DNA from: Shinella fusca
Lineage (GTDB): Bacteria; Pseudomonadota; Alphaproteobacteria; Rhizobiales; Rhizobiaceae
Direction: 5' to 3'
Length of the DNA stretch: 64,000 bases
NCBI RefSeq assembly: GCF_014203155.1
Contig: NZ_JACHIK010000019.1
Coordinates: forward strand, 1-64,000
Shown here: positions 47,033 through 57,149 of the stretch, one piece after another
How positions within the stretch are numbered: position 1 is the first letter of the stretch
How the letters are laid out: every line of letters starts with the position of its first letter
Translations under genes and position numbers: made by a program
The notes under the pieces: model-generated
The model's input: the letters and a program-made list of their open reading frames with translations, nothing else
What the model was told of the DNA's origin: nothing
Database searches by the model: none

Positions 47033-49147
47033 ATGCCCGATCTTCTGCTTGAACTCCGCTCCGAGGAAATTCCCGCCCGCATGCAGCGCAAGGCGGCGGG
47101 CGACCTGAAGAAACTCGTCACCGACGCGCTGGTGGAAGCGGGCCTGACCTACGAGGGCGCGCGCGAATACTGGACGCCGCGCCGCCTGACGCTCGACATC
47201 CGCGGCCTCAACGCCCGTTCGGTCGATATCCGCGAGGAGCGCAAGGGCCCGCGCACCGACGCCAACGAGAAGGCGATCGAAGGCTTCTTGCGCGGCGCGG
47301 GGCTTTCCTCGATTTCCGAGGCGCATGTCCATTCGGATCCGAAGAAGGGCGATTTCTACGTCGCCCATATCGTCAAGCCCGGCCGCCCCGCCGAGGAGAT
47401 CATTGCCGAGGCGATGCCGGGCATCATCCGCAATTTCCCCTGGCCGAAATCCATGCGCTGGGGCGCCGCCTCGGCAAGGCCCGGCGCCATGCGCTGGGTG
47501 CGCCCGCTGCAATCGATCCTGTGCACCTTCGGCGCGGAGACCGAGGAAACGCGCGTCGTGCCCTTCGAGGTCGACGGGCTCGTCGCCGGCAACGTCACCT
47601 ACGGCCATCGTTTCCATGCGCCGGAGGCCATCACCGTGCGGCGCTTTGCCGATTATGCCGCAAGCCTCGAAAAGGCGAAGGTCGTGCTGGACGCCGAGCG
47701 GCGCAGGCAGATCATCGCCACCGACGCTAACAACATCGCCTTCGCCAACGGCCTCGAACTGGTCGAGGACGAAGGCCTGCTGGATGAAGTGTCCGGCCTC
47801 GTCGAATGGCCGCAGGTCCTGCTCGGCACCTTCGAGGAAGAGTTCCTGGCGATCCCCGCCGAGATCATCCGCCTTACCATCAAGACGAACCAGAAATGCT
47901 TCGTCACGCGCAGGCCGGGCACCGAGGCGCTTTCCAACCATTTCATCCTCGTCTCCAACATCGAGGCGAAGGACGGCGGCAAGGAGATCGTGCACGGCAA
48001 CGGCAAGGTCGTGCGTGCGCGCCTTTCCGACGCCAAGCATTTCTGGCTGCGCGACCAGGGCGACCTGCCGGACCTCGACACGCTGAAGGTATCCGCCGAG
48101 AAGTTCGGCCTCGACCTTGCAAAGCCGCTCGACCAGCGCATGGCCAAGCTCGACGCGCTCGACGTGACCTTCCACGCCAAGCTCGGCACGCAGGGCGAGC
48201 GCGTCGCGCGCATCCGCACGCTGGCCGCCGAACTGGCGAAGGTCACCGGCGCCGATGCCGCGCTCGTCGACCGCGCCGTGGTGCTCGCCAAGGCTGACCT
48301 GCGCACGGAGGCCGTCGGCGAATTCCCCGAGCTCCAGGGCATCATGGGCCGCAAATACGCCGCCCTCCAGGGCGAGGACGCCGCCGTCGCCGAGGCCATC
48401 GAGGACCATTACAAGCCGCAGGGGCCCTCCGACCGCGTGCCGTCCGGCAAGGTCGGGCTCACCGTGGCGCTCGCCGACAAGCTCGACACGCTGATCGGCT
48501 TCTGGGCCATCGACGAGAAGCCGACCGGCTCGAAGGACCCCTATGCGCTGCGCCGCGCCGCCCTCGGCGTCATCCGCATGCTGCTGGAAAAGAACATCCG
48601 CCTGCCGCTGCTGTCGGTCGTCAGGGACCCGGATCTCATCGCCTTCTTCCATGACCGGCTCAAGGTGTACCTGCGCGACATGGGCGCACGGCACGACCTC
48701 ATCGACGCCGTGCTGACGCCGGACGCCGACGATCTGCTGACGGTTGCCCGCCGCGTCGAGGCGCTGACGGCCTTCATCACCTCCGAGGAGGGCCAGAACC
48801 TCCTCGCCGGCACGAAGCGCGCCACGCAGCTCCTCGCCGCGGAAGAGAAGAAGGGCACCGTCGTCGAAGGCGCCGTCTCGCCCGCCCTCCTGAAGCTCGA
48901 TGCGGAAAAGGCGCTGCACGCCGCCGTCGAAACCGCCGCCAGGGACGCCTCCGCCGCCGTCGCGAAGGAAGACTTCCGCTCCGCCATGGCAGCCCTCTCG
49001 GCACTGCGCGCCCCGGTCGACCGCTTCTTCACCGACGTCCTCGTCAACGACGACGACCCCGCCATCCGCACCAACCGCCTCGCCTTGCTCTCCGCCATCC
49101 GCGCGGCAACCGGCACGGTCGCGGATTTCTCGAAGATCGCGGGATGA
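47033..49147 (+). CDS. glyS: Glycyl-tRNA synthetase beta subunit
   Basis: The 704-residue product starts [21 protein letters not shown], a hallmark of GlyS, and keeps the family length. Its C-terminal part has the anticodon-binding-like region ([15 protein letters not shown] through RVEALTAF). It forms the alpha2-beta2 enzyme that charges tRNA-Gly. The ATG at 47033 has a GAGGAAAG site; the frame is open 28 codons further but without a ribosome site. The alpha-subunit gene glyQ is not present in this window, although glyQ and glyS are often close together. Confidence 0.96.
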   Translation: MPDLLLELRSEEIPARMQRKAAGDLKKLVTDALVEAGLTYEGAREYWTPRRLTLDIRGLNARSVDIREERKGPRTDANEKAIEGFLRGAGLSSISEAHVHSDPKKGDFYVAHIVKPGRPAEEIIAEAMPGIIRNFPWPKSMRWGAASARPGAMRWVRPLQSILCTFGAETEETRVVPFEVDGLVAGNVTYGHRFHAPEAITVRRFADYAASLEKAKVVLDAERRRQIIATDANNIAFANGLELVEDEGLLDEVSGLVEWPQVLLGTFEEEFLAIPAEIIRLTIKTNQKCFVTRRPGTEALSNHFILVSNIEAKDGGKEIVHGNGKVVRARLSDAKHFWLRDQGDLPDLDTLKVSAEKFGLDLAKPLDQRMAKLDALDVTFHAKLGTQGERVARIRTLAAELAKVTGADAALVDRAVVLAKADLRTEAVGEFPELQGIMGRKYAALQGEDAAVAEAIEDHYKPQGPSDRVPSGKVGLTVALADKLDTLIGFWAIDEKPTGSKDPYALRRAALGVIRMLLEKNIRLPLLSVVRDPDLIAFFHDRLKVYLRDMGARHDLIDAVLTPDADDLLTVARRVEALTAFITSEEGQNLLAGTKRATQLLAAEEKKGTVVEGAVSPALLKLDAEKALHAAVETAARDASAAVAKEDFRSAMAALSALRAPVDRFFTDVLVNDDDPAIRTNRLALLSAIRAATGTVADFSKIAG

Positions 49148-49160
49148 GAGGTCGGCGCTG

Positions 49161-49658
49161 ATGACCGGGAAAATCCTCATCAGCGCCTGTCTAGCCGGCC
49201 GGCCGGTCCGTTACAACGGGTCGGCCAAGCCGCTCGTGCATGAGGCGGTTGCGCGTTGGCGGGCGGAGGGGCGGCTGGTGGAGCTCTGTCCCGAGCTTGC
49301 GGGCGGCTTTGCCGTGCCGCGGCCGCCGGCGGAAATCGAGGGTGGGCGCGACGGCGACGACGTGCTCGACGGGCGGGCGCGGGTGCTGGAGATTTCCGGC
49401 GGCGATGTCTCGGCGGCCTATATCGAGGGCGCGCGCATCGCGCTGGACGTCGCGCAAGAGAACGGCTGCCACCATGCCCTGCTCATCGACGGCAGCCCGT
49501 CCTGCGGATCGGGCTTCATCCATGACGGCACGTTTTCCGGTGCGCGCCATGCGGGGCAGGGGGTAACGGCGGCGCTGCTTCGCCGCGCCGGCATCGCCGT
49601 CTATTCGGACCGGGAGGTCGACAACCTCGTCAGGGATCTGGGGGAAGAGGGCGGCTGA
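49161..49658 (+). CDS. DUF523 family protein
   Basis: This 165-residue protein shows the DUF523 pattern: SACLAGRPVRYNGSAK near the N-terminus, CPELAGG, PRPPAEIEGG and DGSPSCGSGFIHDGTFSG. The three conserved Cys (in SACLAG, CPEL and SPSCG) could bind a metal or Fe-S cluster. The family has no established reaction. The gene starts 14 bp after glyS and is probably co-transcribed with it. Confidence 0.9.
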   Translation: MTGKILISACLAGRPVRYNGSAKPLVHEAVARWRAEGRLVELCPELAGGFAVPRPPAEIEGGRDGDDVLDGRARVLEISGGDVSAAYIEGARIALDVAQENGCHHALLIDGSPSCGSGFIHDGTFSGARHAGQGVTAALLRRAGIAVYSDREVDNLVRDLGEEGG

Positions 49659-49759
49659 CACGTTTGCGCCCCCGCCTGAGGGCCAGGGGCGCATCCGTCC
49701 GCTTTCGCGAATTCCCGTCAGCCTGGAGGGACTGAGAGGCAGGGACCACCAATATGGGG

Positions 49760-50203
49760 TCAATCGAGCCTGAGTTCAAATTTTCCGGGATCAAACTCCC
49801 GTGAGGCCGTCATGCCGGCCGTCACCGTCGCCTGGGCCGCGTCCTTGCCAAGGGCGCTCGTCCTGGCGCTCGTATCGACGGGCTGCTCCGTCTCGGCGCT
49901 GTCGACCGTCTCGGCGGGCGCCTTGCTGACGAAGAGGACGGGCGAGCCGCCCATCCAGGCTTCCGTGCGGAAGAGCTTGCGCTCGCCGTTCTCCTCGCGG
50001 ATTTCCACCTTCTGCGTGCCGGGCGCGATCGCGTCGACATGGTAGGTCTCGGCGACGGGCTTCGGCTTCAGCGCCGGGCAGGCCTCGCAGGTGATGGTCG
50101 AGATGCTGTCCGCGGCGGTGGCGCCGGTCACGGGTTCGATCGAGCCCGCAAGGGCGGGGCCGGCAAGAAGTGCCAAGGCGAAGGTCGGCAGCAGGATACG
50201 CAT
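49760..50203 (-). CDS. HPE1-like secreted protein (plant virulence effector HPE1-like domain)
   Basis: This 147-residue protein has a clear signal peptide (about 1-20, ALALLAGPALA before GSIEPV). The conserved start of the mature part is GSIEPVTGATAADSISTITCEACPAL, with a Cys-x2-Cys pair, as in rhizobial proteins annotated as HPE1-like. The ATG at 50203 follows GGGAG at good spacing. It is probably periplasmic or secreted. The family name comes from a plant-pathogen context, and no role in symbiosis or virulence can be read from this sequence alone. Confidence 0.78.
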   Translation of the reverse strand: MRILLPTFALALLAGPALAGSIEPVTGATAADSISTITCEACPALKPKPVAETYHVDAIAPGTQKVEIREENGERKLFRTEAWMGGSPVLFVSKAPAETVDSAETEQPVDTSARTSALGKDAAQATVTAGMTASREFDPGKFELRLD

Positions 50204-50308
50204 CAACGGTTCTCCCTCATCGTTGGGAGCAACCTAGCGCCTGCCGGTTACGGTCCCGTCAGGAGAAATGGTAAAATTCGATCTATCGGGCGATTTCGCC
50301 GTCCCGCC

Positions 50309-51580
50309 TCAAGCCTTTTCGCGGGCGACGGCGCGCCAGCCGATATCGCGGCGGGCAAAGCCGTTCTGCCATTCCACCTTGTCGAGCGCCCGGTAGGCGG
50401 CCTGTTGCGCCTCGCCGACGGTCCTTGCCACGGCCGTGACGTTGAGCACGCGCCCGCCCGTCGCGACCAGTTTTCCGTCTTTCAGGGCTGTGCCGGCATG
50501 AAACACCTTGGTCGCGGCGTCGTCTGCCGGCAGCGAGAGGATGGGCGTGTTCTTCTCGTAGGCGCCGGGATAGCCCTTCGAGGCCATGACGACGGTGAGC
50601 GCCGGGTCGTCCCGCCATGTCGCGGAGACCTTGTCGAGCCGGCCGACGGCGGCGGCGTGCAGGATCGGCAGGAGGTCGCTCTCGAGGCGCATCATCAGAA
50701 CCTGGCATTCCGGATCGCCGAAGCGGACATTGTATTCGATGAGTTCCGGGCCCTTTTCGGTGATCATCAGGCCGGCGAAGAGCACGCCCTGGAAGGGATG
50801 GCCGTCCGCCGCCATGCCGCGGATCGTCGGCTCGATGATCTTCTTCATCGTGCGCTCGACCATTTCGGGCGTCATCACCGGGGCGGGCGAATAGGCGCCC
50901 ATGCCGCCGGTGTTCGGGCCGGTGTCGCCGTCGCCGACGCGCTTGTGGTCCTGGGCGGAGGCGAGCGGCAGGGCGTTCACTCCGTCGCACAGGCAGAAGA
51001 AGCTCGCCTCCTCGCCGTCGAGGAAGGCCTCCACCACGACTTCCGCGCCTGCCGCGCCGAAGGCGCCATCGAAGCAGTCGTCGATGGCCGCGAGCGCCTC
51101 GTCGAGCGTCATGGCGACGGTCACGCCCTTGCCGGCGGCGAGCCCGTCCGCCTTGATGACGATCGGCGCGCCCTGTTCGGTGACATAGGCCTTCGCCGCG
51201 GTCGCGTCGGTGAAGCGCCTGTAGGCGCCTGTCGGGATATCGTATTTGGCGCAGAGGTCCTTGGTGAAGCCCTTGGAGCCTTCTAGTTGCGCGGCGGCGG
51301 CCGAGGGACCGAAGACGTCGATGCCGTCTGCGCGCAGCGCGTCGGCAAGGCCGGCGACGAGCGGGGCTTCCGGCCCGACCACCACGAAGCCGACCCCGTT
51401 CTCCTTGCAGAAGGCCGAGACGGCGGCGTGGTCCTCGACATTCAGGGAAACGAGCGTGGCGCATTCGGCGATGCCCGGATTGCCGGGGGCGGCGTAGAGC
51501 GTATCCAGAAGCGGGGACTGCGCCATTTTCCAGGCAAGGGCATGCTCGCGTCCGCCCGATCCGATCAACAGAACCTTCAT
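50309..51580 (-). CDS. purD: Phosphoribosylamine-glycine ligase (GARS)
   Basis: The 423-residue enzyme joins 5-phosphoribosylamine and glycine with ATP in the second step of purine synthesis. It starts [18 protein letters not shown], has the ATP-grasp region with the [12 protein letters not shown] loop, and the GARS signature [10 protein letters not shown]. Length and layout are standard for PurD. It is divergent from an SLC13 transporter gene, with a 393-bp gap between them. Confidence 0.97.
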   Translation of the reverse strand: MKVLLIGSGGREHALAWKMAQSPLLDTLYAAPGNPGIAECATLVSLNVEDHAAVSAFCKENGVGFVVVGPEAPLVAGLADALRADGIDVFGPSAAAAQLEGSKGFTKDLCAKYDIPTGAYRRFTDATAAKAYVTEQGAPIVIKADGLAAGKGVTVAMTLDEALAAIDDCFDGAFGAAGAEVVVEAFLDGEEASFFCLCDGVNALPLASAQDHKRVGDGDTGPNTGGMGAYSPAPVMTPEMVERTMKKIIEPTIRGMAADGHPFQGVLFAGLMITEKGPELIEYNVRFGDPECQVLMMRLESDLLPILHAAAVGRLDKVSATWRDDPALTVVMASKGYPGAYEKNTPILSLPADDAATKVFHAGTALKDGKLVATGGRVLNVTAVARTVGEAQQAAYRALDKVEWQNGFARRDIGWRAVAREKA

Positions 51581-51973
51581 GCCCGTAACCCCTGCTGCGT
51601 CCTTGTTGCTGGCGGGTTAAGGGCGCGGGGCGGAAAGGTCAAGAGATGCGGTGTGACAGAGCGTCGAGATGTCGGCGGTGGGTAGGGGCGACCTGCCCTA
51701 ACCCCCGGCCACTTACGGACCGGGAGGGTCGAAGACGGGTCGGACGGGTGGGAAGCTCGCCTGCCGTTTCGTTGGCCACGGGGAGAAACCGGAAAAATCC
51801 CCGTGTTCTTCATCTCCGTCGCGTCCGGTTGACACGACCCGTCTTCTCTTGGCAAATCTTCGGACGGTTGGATTGTTCCGCGAAAGTTCTGGACGGCTGC
51901 GCCGCTTGCGGCGGAACCGGCAGGACCTGCAGGGAATTCACGCCGAGCATCGCCCCGCCGCACGGACAGCTCC
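51581..51973. promoter_or_regulatory. Divergent gap between purD and the SLC13 transporter gene
   Basis: This 393-bp region has no convincing gene on either strand. A TTGACA box at 51829-51834 points toward the transporter, but no good -10 box sits at the standard distance. A GC-rich inverted repeat-like stretch lies around 51690-51725. No purine-type operator was recognised in front of purD. Confidence 0.4.
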
Positions 51974-53746
51974 ATGACGCTTCAGCAGACCTTCGCCTTC
52001 GTCGTCATCGCTCTGATGATGGCGGCGTTCATTTGGGGACGGTTCCGCTACGATGTCGTGGCGTGCTGTTCGCTGCTTCTGGCGCTCGCGCTCGGCATCG
52101 TTCCCTTCAACAAGGCCTTTTCCGGTTTTTCCGACGACATCGTCATCATCGTCGCAAGCGCCCTGATGGTGAGCGCGGCCGTCGCGCGCTCGGGCATCGT
52201 CAACCTCGCGGTCAAGCGCTTCTTCCCGAACCTTGCCTCCAGGCGCAGCCAGCTTGCGCTGCTGCTCGTCTCCGTCGCGGTGCTTTCGGCCTTCATCAAG
52301 AATATCGGCGCGCTCGCCATCATGATGCCGCTCGCCTTCCAGTTCGCCAAGAAGTCCGGCACGCCGGCCTCCAAGTTCCTGATGCCGATGGCCTTCGCCG
52401 CGCTCCTCGGCGGCCTCATGACGCAGATCGGCACCTCGCCCAACATCGTCGTCTCGCGCCTGCGCCAGGAGATCGGCGGCGAGAGCTTCAGCATGTTCGA
52501 TTTCACGCCCGTCGGCGCGGTGCTGACGGTCTGCGGCATCCTCTTCCTCCTCCTCTTCAACCGCATCGTGCCCGAGCGCACGAACAAGAGCGCCAATATC
52601 GAGGAAGCGCTGGAGGCGGCCGCCTATTCCTCCGACGCGACGATCGAGGCCGGCTCGCCCTCCGTCGGCAAGTCGCTGAACGAGGTGCTGCGCAACGGCG
52701 ATGGCGACGTGATCGCCACCGCCATCATCCGCGGCCATGTCCATATCGCGCCGCTGCCGGACGTGCGGCTGACCGCGGGCGACACGATCCTGATGGAGGG
52801 AACGGCAGGGGCGCTCGACAAGGTGGTCTCCGCCGCCGGCCTCACGCTCTCCGGCCAGCCGATCCGCGCCGGGCGCGGCGAGGAGGGCGAGATCAGCGCC
52901 ATAGAGGCGGTGGTGGGCAAGGATTCGCGGCTCATCGACATTTCCGCCCGCAGCATCGCGCTCTTCCATTCCTACGGCATCAACCTGCTCGCCGTCAGCC
53001 GGCAGGGCGAGCGGCTGCGCGAAAAGCTCTCCGCCGTGCGCCTGCGCCCCGGCGACATGATCGTGGTGCAGGGCAACAACCGCACGCTGCCGACGCAGCT
53101 CACCGAACTCGGCCTGCTGCCGCTCGCCCAGCGCGAGATCCTGCTGGGCGCGCCGCGCCGGGCGATCATTCCCGTCCTGATCCTCATGGCGGCCATGGTC
53201 GCCACCGCCTTCGGCGTCGTGCCGGTGGCGACGGGCTTCTTCGCCGCCGCCGTCGCCATGGTGGTCTTCCGCGCCGTGCCGCTGCGCGAGGCCTATACGG
53301 CGCTCGACGGGCCGATCCTCATCATGCTCGCCGCCCTCATCCCCGTTTCCGACAGCCTGCGCACGACGGGGGCGAGCGAGCTCGTCGCCGGCTGGCTCGG
53401 CGACATCGCCGTGCACCTGCCGCCCTTCGGCGCGCTTGGCCTCATCCTTCTTACCGCCATGGCCGTGACGCCCTTCCTCAACAATGCGGCGACCGTCCTC
53501 GTCATGGCGCCGATCGCCGCCAGCTTCGCCAATGCGCTGCACTACAAGCCGGAGGCCTTCCTGATGGCCGTGGCGATCGGCGCGGGCTGCGATTTCCTCA
53601 CCCCCGTCGGCCACCAGTGCAACACGCTGGTGATGGGCCCGGGCGGCTACAAGTTCGCCGATTATCCGCGCGTCGGCCTGCCGCTCTCCATCCTCATCGT
53701 CATCGTCAGCGTGCCGACGCTGCTTTATGTCTGGCCCGTGCGCTAG
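51974..53746 (+). CDS. SLC13-family permease with two RCK_C domains
   Basis: This 590-residue inner-membrane protein has two blocks of membrane helices (about 1-200 and 390-590) around a cytoplasmic part of about 190 residues. The two RCK_C (TrkA-C) domains there show segments such as VRLTAGDTILMEGT and VRLRPGDMIVVQGN. The GTSPNIVVS motif in the first block and its counterpart FLNNAATVLVMAP in the second are the substrate/sodium loops of SLC13 and related sulfate/dicarboxylate transporters. Sulfate or C4-dicarboxylate is likely but not settled. Confidence 0.9.
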   Translation: MTLQQTFAFVVIALMMAAFIWGRFRYDVVACCSLLLALALGIVPFNKAFSGFSDDIVIIVASALMVSAAVARSGIVNLAVKRFFPNLASRRSQLALLLVSVAVLSAFIKNIGALAIMMPLAFQFAKKSGTPASKFLMPMAFAALLGGLMTQIGTSPNIVVSRLRQEIGGESFSMFDFTPVGAVLTVCGILFLLLFNRIVPERTNKSANIEEALEAAAYSSDATIEAGSPSVGKSLNEVLRNGDGDVIATAIIRGHVHIAPLPDVRLTAGDTILMEGTAGALDKVVSAAGLTLSGQPIRAGRGEEGEISAIEAVVGKDSRLIDISARSIALFHSYGINLLAVSRQGERLREKLSAVRLRPGDMIVVQGNNRTLPTQLTELGLLPLAQREILLGAPRRAIIPVLILMAAMVATAFGVVPVATGFFAAAVAMVVFRAVPLREAYTALDGPILIMLAALIPVSDSLRTTGASELVAGWLGDIAVHLPPFGALGLILLTAMAVTPFLNNAATVLVMAPIAASFANALHYKPEAFLMAVAIGAGCDFLTPVGHQCNTLVMGPGGYKFADYPRVGLPLSILIVIVSVPTLLYVWPVR

Positions 53747-53865
53747 CCGCCGATCGACATTCCCTTGACGCGCCGGGCTGAATATGGTCTCACCCAGCCC
53801 AACGGAGAGCCCCTTTCTCCCGCAAATCCGGGCACTCCCTTCCAAAGTCGAGACGGGCCACATCC

Positions 53866-55335
53866 ATGAGCACTTCCGGAACCGCATCCGGCGTTCGCGT
53901 ACGCATCGCACCTTCCCCCACCGGCGAGCCCCATGTCGGCACCGCCTATATCGCGCTCTTCAACTATCTCTTCGCCAAGAAGAACAACGGCACCTTCATC
54001 CTGCGCATCGAGGACACGGACGCCACGCGCTCGACGCCGGAATTCGAGCAGAAGGTGCTGGACGCGCTGAAATGGTGCGGCCTCGAATGGTCCGAAGGCC
54101 CCGATGTCGGCGGCCCCTACGGCCCTTACCGCCAGTCCGACCGCAAGGCCATGTACTGGCCCTATGCCGAGGAGCTGCTGCAGAAGGGCCATGCCTTCCG
54201 CTGCTTCTGCACGCCGGAACGGCTGGAGAAGATGCGCGAGGCGCAGCGCGCCGCCGGCAAGCCGCCGGGCTACGACGGCCACTGCCTCAACCTTTCCGCC
54301 GAGGAAGTAACGAGCCGGGTCTCCGCGGGCGAGCCCTCGGTCGTGCGCATGAAGATCCCGGCGGAAGGCTCCTGCGACTTCCACGACGGCGTCTACGGCG
54401 ACGTGTCGATCCCGTGGGAAAGCGTCGACATGCAGGTGCTGATCAAGGCCGACGGCATGCCGACCTATCACATGGCGAACGTCATCGACGACCACCTGAT
54501 GAAGATCACCCATGTGGCGCGCGGCGAGGAATGGCTTGCCTCGGTGCCCAAGCACATCCTGCTCTACCGCTATTTCGGCTGGCAGGAGCCGGTCTTCATG
54601 CATCTGTCGTTGATGCGCAACGCCGACAAGTCGAAGCTCTCCAAGCGCAAGAACCCGACCTCGATCTCCTACTATTCCGCGCTCGGCTACCTGCCGGAAG
54701 CGCTGATGAACTTCCTCGGCCTGTTCTTCATCCAGATTTCCGAGGGCGAGGAACTGCTGACCATGGATGAGCTTGCCGAAAAGTTCGATCCGGAGAACCT
54801 TTCCAAGGCCGGCGCGATCTTCGACATCCAGAAGCTCGACTGGCTGAACGGCCGCTGGCTGCGCGAGCAGCTTTCCGAAGAGGACTTCATGAAGCGCGTC
54901 CTCGACTGGGCGATGGAGAACGACCGCATCCGCGAGGGGCTGAAGCTCTCGCAGTCGCGCATCTCCAAGCTCGGCGAGCTGCCGGACCTCGCCGGCTTCC
55001 TGCTGAAGTCCGACCTCGGGCTGACGCCGGAGTCCTTCGCCAAGGTGAAGTCGGCGCCGGAAGAGATTCTCGAAGTGCTGAACCAGGTGCAGCCGGACCT
55101 TGAGAAGATGCCGGAATGGACCGTGGAAAGCATCGAGGCGGAACTGCGCGCGAGCGCCGACAAGCTCGGCAAGAAGCTGAAGGTCGTCGTCGCGCCGCTC
55201 TTCGTTGCCGTCTCCGGCTCGTCGCGCTCGCTGCCGCTCTTCGATTCGATGGCCATCCTCGGCCGCTCCGTCGTGCGCCAGCGCCTGAAGGTCGCCGCGC
55301 AGGTCGTGGCCTCCATGGCCGGCGGCGGAAAGTAA
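53866..55335 (+). CDS. gltX: Glutamate-tRNA ligase
   Basis: The 489-residue class I synthetase has the HIGH-type motif as PHVGTA (22-27) in a PSPTGEPHVG context and the KMSKS-type motif as KLSKR (257-261). It charges tRNA-Glu and, in alphaproteobacteria with GatCAB, sometimes also tRNA-Gln. Many Rhizobiales carry two gltX genes, so this could be either copy. It lies 12 bp before lysS and forms a synthetase operon with it. Confidence 0.95.
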   Translation: MSTSGTASGVRVRIAPSPTGEPHVGTAYIALFNYLFAKKNNGTFILRIEDTDATRSTPEFEQKVLDALKWCGLEWSEGPDVGGPYGPYRQSDRKAMYWPYAEELLQKGHAFRCFCTPERLEKMREAQRAAGKPPGYDGHCLNLSAEEVTSRVSAGEPSVVRMKIPAEGSCDFHDGVYGDVSIPWESVDMQVLIKADGMPTYHMANVIDDHLMKITHVARGEEWLASVPKHILLYRYFGWQEPVFMHLSLMRNADKSKLSKRKNPTSISYYSALGYLPEALMNFLGLFFIQISEGEELLTMDELAEKFDPENLSKAGAIFDIQKLDWLNGRWLREQLSEEDFMKRVLDWAMENDRIREGLKLSQSRISKLGELPDLAGFLLKSDLGLTPESFAKVKSAPEEILEVLNQVQPDLEKMPEWTVESIEAELRASADKLGKKLKVVVAPLFVAVSGSSRSLPLFDSMAILGRSVVRQRLKVAAQVVASMAGGGK

Positions 55336-55347
55336 GGAACGAGAAGA

Positions 55348-56841
55348 ATGAACGACAAGACCGAAACCGCCCTTTCCTCCGACCCGACGGAAGTCCGCCG
55401 CCAGAAGCTCGGCCAGCTCCGCGAGACGGTCGGAGATGTCTACCCGGCGCATTTCCACCGCACGATGACCAATGCGGAGCTTGCGGAGAAGTACGAAAGC
55501 CTCGAGCCCGACACGGAGAGCGGCGATGTCGTGACCGTGGCCGGCCGCGTCTATTCCTCGCGCAATTCCGGCATGTTCATGGACATCCATGATGCCTCCG
55601 GCAAGATCCAGATCTTCTCCCACAAGGACACGACGCCGGAGGAGGCGCGTGCCCTCCTGCCGATGATCGACCTCGGCGACATCATCGGCGTCACCGGCGT
55701 CGTCCGCCGCACCAAGCGCGGGGAACTGACGATCAACGCGCAGGAGATCGTCATGCTGACGAAGACCCTGCTGCCGATGCCGGAGAAGTGGCACGGCGTC
55801 GCCGATGTCGAGATCCGCTACCGCAAGCGCCACCTCGACATCATGACCAACGAGGAATCGAAGCTCCGCTTCCAGCAGCGCTCGAAGATCGTCTCCGGCA
55901 TCCGCCGCTTCATGGAGAACGACGGCTTCATGGAAGTCGAGACGCCCATGCTGCATTCCGTCTACGGCGGCGCGACGGCAGAACCCTTCAAGACGCACCA
56001 CAACACGCTGAAGCTCGACATGTATCTGCGCATCGCGCCGGAACTGTTCCTGAAGCGCACGCTGGTCTCCGGCCTCACCGACAAGGTGTTCGAGATCAAC
56101 CGCAACTTCCGCAACGAGGGCGTGTCGACGCGGCACAATCCCGAGTTCACGATGATGGAGTGCTACTGGGCCTATGCGGATTACGAGGACATCATGGACC
56201 TCGTGGAGCGCCTCTTCGCCGAGCTTGCCGTCAAGATCCACGGCTCGACGGAGTTCGCCTACGGCGACAAGGAAATCTCCTTCAAGGGCCCGTTCAGGCG
56301 CGTGCCGATGCCGGATGCCGTGAAGGAAGCGACCGGCATCGACTTCCTCGCCATCAAGACGGACGAGGAAGCCCGCGCCGCCGCCAGGGCCGCCGGTTTC
56401 GAGGTGGAGAAGGACTGGACCTGGGGCGAGTGCCTCGCCTTCATCTTCGAGGAGAAGGTGGAGGGAACGCTGATCCAGCCGTCGCACGTCACGCATTTCC
56501 CGAAGGACATCTCGCCCTTCGCCAAGGAAGTGCCGGGCGAGCCGCGCCTCGTGGAACGCTTCGAGACCTATTGCAACACCTGGGAACTCGGCAACGCCTT
56601 CTCCGAGCTGAACGACCCGGAGGAGCAGCGCGCCCGCATGGTCGAGCAGCTTCAGCAGGCCCACGGCCGCGGCGAGAAGGACAAGCAGCTCGACGACGAG
56701 TTTCTGGACGCCATCGACCAGGGCATGCCGCCTGCCGGGGGGCTCGGCATCGGCGTCGACCGCCTGATCATGCTCCTGACGAACGCCCCTTCTATCCGCG
56801 ACGTCATCCTCTTCCCGGCCCGCCGCGCGAAGACGGACTGA
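55348..56841 (+). CDS. lysS: Lysine-tRNA ligase (class II)
   Basis: This 497-residue class II synthetase has an N-terminal OB-fold anticodon-binding domain (about 55-150, VTVAGRVYSSRNSGMFMDIHDASGKIQIF). The catalytic core carries motif 2 (FEINRNFRNEGVSTRHNPEFTMMECYWAYAD) and motif 3 (GLGIGVDRLIMLLTN). The LysRS signature residues and length are typical. Some Rhizobiales use a class I LysRS instead, so the class II assignment here rests on these motifs. Cotranscribed with gltX. Confidence 0.96.
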   Translation: MNDKTETALSSDPTEVRRQKLGQLRETVGDVYPAHFHRTMTNAELAEKYESLEPDTESGDVVTVAGRVYSSRNSGMFMDIHDASGKIQIFSHKDTTPEEARALLPMIDLGDIIGVTGVVRRTKRGELTINAQEIVMLTKTLLPMPEKWHGVADVEIRYRKRHLDIMTNEESKLRFQQRSKIVSGIRRFMENDGFMEVETPMLHSVYGGATAEPFKTHHNTLKLDMYLRIAPELFLKRTLVSGLTDKVFEINRNFRNEGVSTRHNPEFTMMECYWAYADYEDIMDLVERLFAELAVKIHGSTEFAYGDKEISFKGPFRRVPMPDAVKEATGIDFLAIKTDEEARAAARAAGFEVEKDWTWGECLAFIFEEKVEGTLIQPSHVTHFPKDISPFAKEVPGEPRLVERFETYCNTWELGNAFSELNDPEEQRARMVEQLQQAHGRGEKDKQLDDEFLDAIDQGMPPAGGLGIGVDRLIMLLTNAPSIRDVILFPARRAKTD

Positions 56842-57149
56842 GAGTAGAGCAAGGTGGGAGGGCCAGGAAAGCCCTCCTTCCTACCCTCTGTCTCCTCTTC
56901 TCCCTCTCTCTTCCCTCTCCTTCGTCATGCTCGGGCTTGACCCGAGCATCCACCCTCACGGCGGCGCCTCGCTTGTGGCATGGATCCTCGGGTCAAGCCC
57001 GAGGATGACGACGGTGGGAGTCGAGGATGACGCCGGCGAGAGGATTGACGCCGACCGGCGGAGCGCTTCCGGCGGTGAGGTGACACCGGCGGATGGATGG
57101 TGCCTAGGGATGGAGGGGATGCCGGGCAGCAGCGTGGCACCGTTGCGCC
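56842..57149. other. Gap between lysS and gbcB with type A repeat
   Basis: This 308-bp gap between convergent genes holds a pyrimidine-rich stretch just after lysS (about 56875-56920), then the paired-hairpin repeat at 56920-57009. About 140 bp of unique sequence follows, without a supported gene or terminator T-run. Confidence 0.6.
56920..57009. repeat. Paired-hairpin intergenic repeat (type A, second copy)
   Basis: Hairpins at 56927-56949 (ATGCTCGGG/CCCGAGCAT) and 56984-57006 (ATCCTCGGG/CCCGAGGAT) repeat the plan of 37911-37999, including the flanking CTTCGTC and GATGAC. In the first hairpin the stem base pair differs between the copies (G:C here, C:G change in the other), so pairing is conserved while sequence varies. 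Confidence 0.85.

Noticed and set aside
53743-56664. A 973-residue minus-strand open frame opposite gltX and lysS
   Set aside because: It is a shadow of two well-conserved synthetase genes.
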